Assembly (NCBI GenBank): GCA_017543165.1
Contig: JAFYGL010000775.1
Span: 1 to 10,805 of the forward strand
DNA length: 10,805 bases
Reading direction: 5' to 3'
DNA from: Victivallales bacterium
GTDB taxonomy: Bacteria > Verrucomicrobiota > Lentisphaeria > Oligosphaerales > Oligosphaeraceae
A program made the position numbers and the translations under genes. Below are positions 1-5,294 of this stretch, piece by piece; positions within the stretch are counted from its first letter, which is position 1, and each line of letters starts with the position of its first letter. The notes under the pieces were generated by a model that saw nothing but the letters and a program-made list of their open reading frames with translations, did no database searches and was not told the origin of the DNA.

Positions 1-104
1 CTGCGCGGCACGCTATTCCGCGCGGCCAGGCCGCGCGTCAGGACGCGTGACAGCCATCCGCGCTTGGCAGGCACAACAATATCAGCGGACACCCAACTTC
101 CTCA
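1..104. other. G+C-rich non-coding edge with small inverted repeats
   Basis: No supportable gene is seen here. The stretch is much richer in G+C than the neighbouring intergenic DNA. It contains an 8-bp stem (positions 19-26 with 30-37, loop CAG) and directly after it a 5-bp stem (35-39 with 42-46). One reverse-strand frame stays open over most of it but resembles no known family and runs off the edge. It lies downstream of the leftward lipoprotein gene and may be part of a repeated extragenic element; that is inference, since only one copy is in view. Confidence 0.4.
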
Positions 105-139
105 CAGTCCACAGTCCACAGACCACAGTCCACAGTCCA
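105..139 (-). repeat. Tandem heptamer repeat, five units, next to a stop codon
   Basis: Five consecutive 7-bp units read CAGTCCA on the + strand (TGGACTG on the strand of the adjacent gene). The middle unit (119-125) has one change, CAGACCA. The array begins four bases after the TAA stop (143-145) of the leftward lipoprotein gene. The same heptamer, in the same orientation relative to its gene, follows the stop codon at 3649-3651. In both places the sequence leading into the array reads TAATT, with or without an extra A, then GTGGACTG. Confidence 0.9.
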
Positions 140-142
140 CAA

Positions 143-1372
143 TTATTCCATGCGGCCAGTGTAGTCGTCCAGGCCGTCATTCTTCTTTGTGTCCTTGAAG
201 AAATTGTCCGAAGCCACCCTATTTGCCTTGGAAAGATCCTTAACCTTGCCAACATACTGCACGGCAAAAAGTTTCAACTGCTTCTTATGCCAGTTCACAT
301 AGCAGCTTGTGTGCCAGGCGCCGCCATGGCCGAACCATTCATCTTCGCCGTCTTTGACTGGCGCGTTCAGGCCCAGTGAATAGCCGCCAAGTCCCTCTGG
401 ACGGGTGGATGTGGCAAGAATTGACTTCACAGTCTCCTCCTTGAGAATGCGCACGCCATTGTCGCCCATGCCCAGGTTCATGAGCATCTTGTAGAATCTC
501 AACTGGTCCCGCACTGTGGTCCACAGCCCTGCGCCAGCCGATGGGAAAACGCGGTCGTCGTTGTATGGCTTCTGCATTGCGGCATTCTGCTCCACCCATT
601 TTGCGGGCTGGTCAGGTTGGATGTCGTAGATTTCAATCTTGGTGGCAAGTTGCTTTTCGCTGGGCCAGAATGTGGTTTCTTTCATTCCAAGAGGTTCCAG
701 CACACGTTCTTGCAGGAAGTTCTCCCAGCGCTTGCCAGTTATGACTTCCACCACCGCCGCGCCGATGTCTATTCCCACATTGGAATATTTTACATTTGTG
801 CCAGGCTCAAACGCAAGCGGAATGGAGGAGGCCATCACCGCAACGGAGCGCAGGGGCATGCGGCGGGACCAGCCGCCCATGGCCGTGTAGTTGGGCAGTT
901 CAAAACCAAAGCCGCCAGTGTGGTTCATTACCATCCTCACGGTCAGTGTATTCTTGGCCTTGACCAGTTTCTTCGTGCCATTCTCGCCTGCCTGCTCAAT
1001 CCACAACTCCTTGAATTCTGGAAGATACTTGGACACAGGATCGTCCAATGACAACTTGCCCTCCTCCACAAGGATGGCGATTGTCACGCCGCAGAAGCCC
1101 TTGGTCTGCGAGCACTGCATGTAATGGTCGTCAATGGTGATTGGCCTCTTTTTGCTCACATCAGCATATCCCAGGCAGGACGTCTCCTGCACGCCCTTGT
1201 CATAGTACACGCAGACAGCGCCAGGCATCTCACCTGAATCCAGATACTTCTGCAAGGCTTCCTTCGCGTAGGAAGTGCCTGATTCAATCACACCGGCCTC
1301 CTTGCCGCCAGAAACACTCATGCATCCAGACAGCAAAATGGACAAACCAAACGACAACAACAGTTTCCTCAT
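143..1372 (-). CDS. Beta-lactamase-family serine hydrolase, lipoprotein
   Basis: This is a member of the class C beta-lactamase / penicillin-binding-protein-like serine hydrolase family (Pfam Beta-lactamase), which includes esterases, D-aminopeptidases and carboxypeptidases; the substrate cannot be read. All three active-site motifs are visible: SQTK (S88, K91), YSN (Y196, N198) and HGG (349-351). The N-terminus is a lipoprotein signal with lipobox LSGC, lipidated Cys at 17, so it should be anchored on the cell surface or periplasmic face. Three ATGs are in tandem (1378, 1375, 1372); AGGAG at 1381-1385 is only 2 nt from the first but 8 nt from the third, so 1372 is preferred (409 aa); 1375 is also possible. 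Cys87 and Cys94 flank the nucleophile motif, which is unusual. The Rrf2 gene lies upstream on the same strand, now separated by a 265-bp inserted element; the two were probably once co-transcribed. A true antibiotic-resistance role is not supported. Confidence 0.9.
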   Translation of the reverse strand: MRKLLLSFGLSILLSGCMSVSGGKEAGVIESGTSYAKEALQKYLDSGEMPGAVCVYYDKGVQETSCLGYADVSKKRPITIDDHYMQCSQTKGFCGVTIAILVEEGKLSLDDPVSKYLPEFKELWIEQAGENGTKKLVKAKNTLTVRMVMNHTGGFGFELPNYTAMGGWSRRMPLRSVAVMASSIPLAFEPGTNVKYSNVGIDIGAAVVEVITGKRWENFLQERVLEPLGMKETTFWPSEKQLATKIEIYDIQPDQPAKWVEQNAAMQKPYNDDRVFPSAGAGLWTTVRDQLRFYKMLMNLGMGDNGVRILKEETVKSILATSTRPEGLGGYSLGLNAPVKDGEDEWFGHGGAWHTSCYVNWHKKQLKLFAVQYVGKVKDLSKANRVASDNFFKDTKKNDGLDDYTGRME

Positions 1373-1409
1373 CATCATTTCTCCTTAGTTTTGTGATGAA
1401 AACAATCTT

Positions 1410-1417
1410 TTAGAATT
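1410..1417. repeat. Left target-site duplication TTAGAATT
   Basis: Perfect 8-bp direct repeat with 1683-1690. It sits exactly outside the left terminal inverted repeat of the 1418-1682 element, as expected of the duplication made by a transposase with an 8-bp staggered cut. Confidence 0.8.
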
Positions 1418-1682
1418 CGCTATGTTCCCCATGAGGGCAGGCAAGTGCCGCAAGCGGCACTTGCCTGCCCTCATGGGGAACAAGTTTTTTATTACTTTTT
1501 ATCAAATTCCATATAATGTGTAGTAATGAAGACATCTTTGTTTTGCCCCTTGCAACACCGAACTTCCTGGCTTATGTTAGTAGCGGATGGTGGGTGGGGG
1601 ATGTTACCCATTACAATGTACGCGCACACGAAGTGGCTTGCGAAACTGGCGGTATTTGCCTACCCTCATGGGGAACAGAGCG
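1418..1682. mobile_element. MITE-like non-autonomous insertion, 265 bp
   Basis: The ends are inverted repeats: 1418-1451 and the reverse complement of 1649-1682 match at 30 of 34 positions, both starting CGCT(A/C)TGTTCCCC. The element is flanked on both sides by the identical 8-mer TTAGAATT. It contains an extra inverted copy of the end sequence (1454-1482) next to the left end, giving a long palindrome, and a body (1483-1648) with no convincing reading frame. These traits fit a miniature inverted-repeat element moved by a transposase encoded elsewhere; the family is not recognised. It sits between the Rrf2 gene stop codon and the lipoprotein gene. Excising it with one duplication copy restores a 37-nt intergenic gap and keeps the TAA stop, so the empty site was probably an operon junction. 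Confidence 0.8.
1423..1482. repeat. Perfect 29-bp-arm palindrome (strong hairpin)
   Basis: Arms 1423-1451 and 1454-1482 are perfectly complementary around a central AA, so the transcript can fold into a very stable hairpin (tetraloop CAAG). On the + strand it is followed by GTTTTTT (1484-1490), like an intrinsic terminator. No rightward gene is upstream, however, and the leftward transcript from the Rrf2 gene meets the hairpin without a T-tract after it. The right arm is repeated with 25/28 identity at 1650-1677; all three differences are transitions. It probably formed from two element ends head to head. Confidence 0.9.
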
Positions 1683-1690
1683 TTAGAATT
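1683..1690. repeat. Right target-site duplication TTAGAATT
   Basis: Perfect copy of 1410-1417, abutting the right end of the inserted element. Its last two bases are part of the Rrf2 gene stop codon (1689-1691), so the insertion hit precisely at the end of that gene and left the stop intact. Confidence 0.8.
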
Positions 1691-2135
1691 ATATGCAGTA
1701 GTCCAGGATGCCTTCGGCTGCCTGGCCCTGGCTGTATTCCTTCAATATCTGCTCGAATGTAATGTTGCGCATAAGGTCGCGTATGCCGTCGTTCAGGCGC
1801 GTCCAGATGCCGCGGGCAGTGCATCCGTTGTTATGTGCGCATTTTTCGGGCGCCATGACACAATCGACAATGGAGATTGTACCTTCCATTGTCTCAAGGA
1901 TATCCAGCAGTGTGATTTCCTTAGGTGAGCGGGCCAGGAAGAAACCGCCTTTCATCCCGCGCACAGAGCGCACCAGGCGGGCGCGGCGCAAGTCAATTAT
2001 CAGGCGGCTGATGTACTTTTCAGATATCTGCTGGGATTCGGCAATATCCCGCACCAGACGCGGCTTTGCAGGGTCGTGAGTAGCCAAATCTATCAAAATG
2101 CGCAGGCCATACCTGCCTTTGGTAGAGATTTTCAT
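1689..2135 (-). CDS. Rrf2-family transcriptional regulator, probable Fe-S sensor
   Basis: A 148-aa DNA-binding regulator of the Rrf2 family (IscR, NsrR, RsrR, CymR relatives), which normally act as homodimers. The N-terminus MKISTKGRYGLRILIDLA is the family signature; the winged helix-turn-helix covers about residues 1-65, with the recognition helix near QISEKYISRLIIDLRRA and the wing at VRGMKGGFFL. Cys92, Cys99 and Cys105 have the position and spacing (X6, X5) of the IscR/NsrR cluster ligands (92/98/104 in E. coli IscR), so it should bind an Fe-S cluster and respond to iron, redox or nitric oxide; the exact signal is unknown. AGGAG at 2143-2147 lies 7 nt before the ATG. Likely targets are its own promoter, the divergent gene at 2380 and, before the insertion downstream, the lipoprotein gene. 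The specific subfamily is not assigned. Confidence 0.93.
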   Translation of the reverse strand: MKISTKGRYGLRILIDLATHDPAKPRLVRDIAESQQISEKYISRLIIDLRRARLVRSVRGMKGGFFLARSPKEITLLDILETMEGTISIVDCVMAPEKCAHNNGCTARGIWTRLNDGIRDLMRNITFEQILKEYSQGQAAEGILDYCI

Positions 2136-2180
2136 AATTTGTCTCCTTTAGTTTCTTTGGTGGATTCTGGTCGATAATGT

Positions 2181-2209
2181 AATCTATTTTTCATTTTTAC
2201 CACACGCAA
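2181..2209 (-). promoter_or_regulatory. Candidate sigma-70-type promoter of the Rrf2 gene
   Basis: On the - strand TTGCGT (2209-2204) and TAGATT (2186-2181) are separated by 17 bp and lie about 45 nt upstream of the start codon. The surroundings are A+T-rich. Assigned by eye; no operator palindrome for Rrf2 was recognised. Confidence 0.35.
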
Positions 2210-2304
2210 AACACAAAATACAATTGAATTAGTATTATTTATTCCGTCCCTTCCGCTCATTATGCCCCTGTGCCAATTTTGCCTATAAAAGTAAAAACTG
2301 CGGC

Positions 2305-2332
2305 TTGCAATTCGCTACAGTGGGAATACAAT
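2305..2332 (+). promoter_or_regulatory. Candidate promoter of the ceramidase-like gene
   Basis: TTGCAA (2305-2310) and TACAAT (2327-2332) are 16 bp apart, placing transcription start near 2339, about 40 nt before the ATG at 2380. This also argues against a translation start at the TTG of 2305, which would coincide with the -35 box. Confidence 0.4.
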
Positions 2333-2379
2333 ACCAAAAATCGTTGCACCTCACATTCTCAAAAACAAAGAATACAATT

Positions 2380-3651
2380 ATGAAAATCGCGCATTACGAA
2401 CAGATAATCACCCCTGAGGTGGGAACCACAATCGCAGGATATGGCTGCTTTGACGAAACCTGCCGCAAGACGGACGAACTTGTGCTCAGCCTGCTGGCGC
2501 TTGACGACGGGCAGCACAAGGCACTCATCCTTGGCTACGACCTCATTGGAATGGATGAGACGCTCATAGACCGCATACGCGCAGAGGCGGCCAAGGTGCT
2601 GGGAACGCCTGAGGACTATGTCATCCTCAGTTGCACCCACACCCACGAGGGTCCGCACACCCGCACCCATGCAGTGCATCCCGAGGTTTTCAACACGCCT
2701 TACGTGGAGCAGTTGGTAAAATGGACTTGCGAGGCAGTGGAGAAACTCAAGGACAAGTTCATAGAGGTCGATGCCTACTTCTACTCGATGAAGGTGGATG
2801 CCAACGTCAATCGCCGTTTTGTACAAAGAGACAACCGCGGTGCTTTCTTCCCGCATCACAGGGATATGGAACAACTAGCAGATGAATACTGCGACCAGGA
2901 ACTGGGCCTGCTGATCTTCAATACAAAAGACAAGGACATTCCAGAAGCGGTTCTGGTGAATTACGCGGCCCACCCGCTGGCGACACATGCTCCAGGCCTG
3001 GGCAGCCACAGCATATCCCCCGATTATCCAGGATACCTGCGCAAGTTCGTCAAGGATGAATCTGGCGCCGCCTGCATTTTCGTGTCAGGCGCCGCTGGCG
3101 ACATGTTCCCCAAGGAATCGGAGAGCGGCCAGGCGGCAGCAAGACGCATGGGGGAAAAACTGTGCACAGCCGTGATGCTCGCCATGATTGACGCAAGACG
3201 CCAGCACAAGCGCTTCAAACTGGAAAATCCCGAAATCAAGGCACTGCGCACACGCTTCGATGTCAGGCGCAGGATGGACAATCCACGCCCCGACGGCGGT
3301 CTTCCGCCATATTATCGCGGCAAGGACGTGTTCTCCCTGCCGCTGCAATTCCTCTCCATTGGCGATGTGGCGCTAGTGGGAGTGCCAGGCGAACTGCTTG
3401 CCGAACTGGGACAGGAAATCAAATGGCATTCGCCATTCCGCAAGACATTCATCCTCTACGCATCTACAGCGTATTTCGACTACCTCTGCCACGGCAATGC
3501 CCTGGTTTCAGGCGGCTACGAGGCATGGAGCCAACTCTTCGATTCACGAGGCGGCCTGGCACTGGTGAACGCCGCAGTCGATGGCCTCTATCAACTGAAA
3601 GGCATCGATTTCATACCCTCGCTGCCTAAAATGGACAACACTTGTAATTAG
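2380..3651 (+). CDS. Neutral/alkaline ceramidase-like (N-terminal domain) hydrolase, cytosolic
   Basis: A 423-aa protein matching the N-terminal domain of neutral/alkaline non-lysosomal ceramidases. Visible hallmarks are the start ITPEVGTTIAGYG, the metal-site motif THTHEGP (86-92; H87/H89), NYAAHP with H198 (second zinc-ligand region) followed by ISPDYPGYL, and GAAGDMFP (237-244). In true ceramidases the last motif carries the catalytic Ser (GDVSPN type); here Phe takes that place, and the C-terminal domain of the ~650-670-aa enzymes is missing. No signal peptide is present. It therefore probably hydrolyses something other than ceramide, perhaps a sugar-derived amide or ester; the substrate is unknown. 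An ATG at 2380 is chosen: the 25 codons upstream start at a TTG that overlaps the candidate promoter and add no conserved residues. No clear Shine-Dalgarno sequence is visible. It is divergent from the Rrf2 gene and 106 bp before the KDPG aldolase gene. Confidence 0.85.
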   Translation: MKIAHYEQIITPEVGTTIAGYGCFDETCRKTDELVLSLLALDDGQHKALILGYDLIGMDETLIDRIRAEAAKVLGTPEDYVILSCTHTHEGPHTRTHAVHPEVFNTPYVEQLVKWTCEAVEKLKDKFIEVDAYFYSMKVDANVNRRFVQRDNRGAFFPHHRDMEQLADEYCDQELGLLIFNTKDKDIPEAVLVNYAAHPLATHAPGLGSHSISPDYPGYLRKFVKDESGAACIFVSGAAGDMFPKESESGQAAARRMGEKLCTAVMLAMIDARRQHKRFKLENPEIKALRTRFDVRRRMDNPRPDGGLPPYYRGKDVFSLPLQFLSIGDVALVGVPGELLAELGQEIKWHSPFRKTFILYASTAYFDYLCHGNALVSGGYEAWSQLFDSRGGLALVNAAVDGLYQLKGIDFIPSLPKMDNTCN

Positions 3652-3672
3652 TGGACTGTGGACTGTGGACTG
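3652..3672 (+). repeat. Tandem heptamer TGGACTG x3 after a stop codon
   Basis: Three perfect 7-bp units start directly after the TAG stop (3649-3651). This is the unit found in five copies behind the lipoprotein gene (105-139), in the same orientation relative to transcription. The rest of the 106-bp gap holds a candidate promoter and an A+T-rich stretch. Confidence 0.9.
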
Positions 3673-3678
3673 TCGCAA

Positions 3679-3706
3679 TTGCACAGATGTAAACATTGGC
3701 TAAATT
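3679..3706 (+). promoter_or_regulatory. Candidate promoter of the aldolase-led operon
   Basis: TTGCAC (3679-3684) and TAAATT (3701-3706) with a 16-bp spacer, about 45 nt upstream of the ATG at 3758. The -35 box overlaps the 8-bp palindrome GCAATTGC (3675-3682), which could be an operator half but is short. Assigned by eye. Confidence 0.35.
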
Positions 3707-3757
3707 ATCCGCAACATTTTGCTTTTTTAATCATAACTAACAATAGGAGAATGACTA

Positions 3758-4369
3758 ATGGGACTTATTGAAAGACTAGAGAAAATCAAGATTGTGCCAG
3801 TGCTGGTCTTGAACAGCCTGGAAGAGGGAATGAAGGTCTGCGCGGATCTGCATGACAATGGCCTGACCGCAGCGGAGATCACATTCCGCACCAGCGCCGC
3901 CGAGGAAGTCATACGCGAGGCATCAAAGGCATTTCCAGACATGCTCATTGGCGCGGGCACTGTGCTCAACATCGTGGATTTGCACCGCGCATTCGCCGCA
4001 GGAGCCAGTTTCGCCGTGGCGCCTGGCTTCAACCCTGTCGTCGTCAACGAGGCGCGTCATTGTGGATTTGACTTTGCGCCAGGCGTCTGCACCCCCAGCG
4101 AGGTTGAACAGGCGCTGTATGCAGGATGCAAGCTGCTCAAGTACTTCCCTGCGGAAGCGGCTGGCAGCACCGCCATGCTCAAGTCCATCATCGCGCCATA
4201 CAAGCATCTTGGCGTGCGTTTCATGCCCACAGGCGGCGTAAAGCCCGCCAATGTGGAGAGTTACCTTGAGATACCGGAGGTGGCGGCCGTCGGCGGCACC
4301 TGGCTCAACAAGTGCCCCGTCGAGGTCATCAAGGAAGCGGTTGCAATCGCCTCAAAATACACAAAATAA
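3758..4369 (+). CDS. eda: KDPG / KHG aldolase
   Basis: A 203-aa class I aldolase of the KDPG/KHG family (E. coli Eda is 213 aa). It splits 2-keto-3-deoxy-6-phosphogluconate into pyruvate and glyceraldehyde 3-phosphate, the last step of Entner-Doudoroff and hexuronate catabolism; 6-phospho-galactonate analogues are also used by some relatives. Key residues are visible: E40 and R44 (AEITFRT), GAGTV (65-69), the Schiff-base lysine K128 in LKYFPAE, PTGG (157-160) binding phosphate, and GGTW (179-182). AGGAG at 3745-3749 lies 8 nt before the ATG. No signal peptide, so cytosolic. The next gene starts 18 bp after its stop, making this the first gene of the rightward operon. No KDG kinase is in the window. 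The family is sure; the physiological sugar is inferred. Confidence 0.95.
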   Translation: MGLIERLEKIKIVPVLVLNSLEEGMKVCADLHDNGLTAAEITFRTSAAEEVIREASKAFPDMLIGAGTVLNIVDLHRAFAAGASFAVAPGFNPVVVNEARHCGFDFAPGVCTPSEVEQALYAGCKLLKYFPAEAAGSTAMLKSIIAPYKHLGVRFMPTGGVKPANVESYLEIPEVAAVGGTWLNKCPVEVIKEAVAIASKYTK

Positions 4370-4387
4370 GCCCATAGGAGAAAAAGC

Positions 4388-5272
4388 ATGAAAAAACTAC
4401 TTATAATTGCATTGGCGTTGACAATCAGCGCATTCAGCCAGGAAGCACCAGCGGCACCTGCGGCACCTGCGGCGCAGGAAGCGCCTGCTGTAGAAAAGCC
4501 AACCTGGATATGGGACGGAGCCGAATGCAAAATCTCTGACAAGTACAGCACGAAGGTATGGTACAACCAAGGCAAGATGCCTCTGTTCAAGGCGAATGAG
4601 GACGGCAGTTTCACATCCAGCGGGCCAGCGACGCGTTCCATGACATTGGAGCCAGGTCAGTGGCTGGTATTCGAGATGCTTTCATCGAAGCATCTGCCAA
4701 CTGGCAAGTACCACGCCTGGTCCTTGCATTTCAGGAATAAGGCAATAGGCAAACTGGCGGGCAATGTTACCACAGTGCCTACAGGCCTGTTCACAATGCA
4801 GTTGCCTGACATCAAGACAAAGCTCACTGAGTTTATGACCTTCTACAACTACAACATGGAATTGACACTCAAGTACATCAAGTTGGTCAAGGAGCCTGAA
4901 AACTACATCGGCGTTGAAGTTGAAGGAGGCAAGGACCGCATTGAGGTAGGCGACACATTCAAGGTCACGCTGAAACTGGCAGAGCCCTGCGAGGATGTGA
5001 CTTGCAAGATCATGGCGGACACAGGTACAGGCATCAACGCCTACAGCATCAATGGAAAGGACAACATCGAACTGGAGGCCCAGGATGACGACTGCAAGAT
5101 TTGGACAGCCACCGTCAAGGTCAAGTCCCTGCCGCCCACGACAGCGAAGAAAAAATACTACAAGAGAAGTGTGATGCTGAAGGCAACTGTGCTGGGCAGC
5201 AAGTTCAGCACCCCAATCTACACATACATTCCATACGCCTTCGGCCCCGTCCAGGAAAAGAAGGCTCAGTAA
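4388..5272 (+). CDS. Secreted protein of unknown function with Ala/Pro linker
   Basis: Not recognised as a named family. A 294-aa product with a Sec signal peptide (about residues 1-17, MKKLLIIALALTISAFS) followed by an Ala/Pro-rich linker (about 19-35). The rest looks beta-rich in two parts: about 38-170, with WIWDGAECKIS and a run of aromatic residues, and about 173-285, with alternating strands like an Ig-like sandwich and a Cys pair (C201/C206) that could form a disulfide. No catalytic motif is visible. AGGAG (4376-4380) lies 7 nt before the ATG. It sits 18 bp after the KDPG aldolase gene and 22 bp before the large CBM9-like gene, so it probably works with that exported protein, for example as a binding or surface-associated partner; this is inference. 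Confidence 0.75.
   Translation: MKKLLIIALALTISAFSQEAPAAPAAPAAQEAPAVEKPTWIWDGAECKISDKYSTKVWYNQGKMPLFKANEDGSFTSSGPATRSMTLEPGQWLVFEMLSSKHLPTGKYHAWSLHFRNKAIGKLAGNVTTVPTGLFTMQLPDIKTKLTEFMTFYNYNMELTLKYIKLVKEPENYIGVEVEGGKDRIEVGDTFKVTLKLAEPCEDVTCKIMADTGTGINAYSINGKDNIELEAQDDDCKIWTATVKVKSLPPTTAKKKYYKRSVMLKATVLGSKFSTPIYTYIPYAFGPVQEKKAQ
4451..4477 (+). repeat. 9-bp tandem repeat coding the Ala/Pro linker
   Basis: GCGGCACCT occurs twice in tandem and is followed by a degenerate third unit (GCGGCGCAG). Being a multiple of three, it lengthens or shortens the linker of the 294-aa secreted protein by AAP triplets without changing frame. Confidence 0.7.
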
Positions 5273-5294
5273 TTCCAAAAGGAGGTAGCGCAAT

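Noticed and set aside
143..1372. Antibiotic-resistance beta-lactamase
   Set aside because: Motifs fit the broad serine hydrolase family, but a lipoprotein with such neighbours is more likely a peptidase or esterase; nothing points to resistance.
1424..1490. Classical intrinsic terminator
   Set aside because: Stem and T-run fit on the + strand, but no rightward gene precedes it; the palindrome is better explained as part of the mobile element.
1526..1762. Open frame of 78 codons on the + strand across the inserted element
   Set aside because: It runs antisense into the Rrf2 gene, crosses the element end and duplication, has no ribosome site and resembles no family.
2305..2379. N-terminal extension of the ceramidase-like protein starting at TTG
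   Set aside because: The TTG overlaps a candidate -35 box, no Shine-Dalgarno is seen and the extra residues do not match the family's start, which begins at MKIAHYEQIITP.
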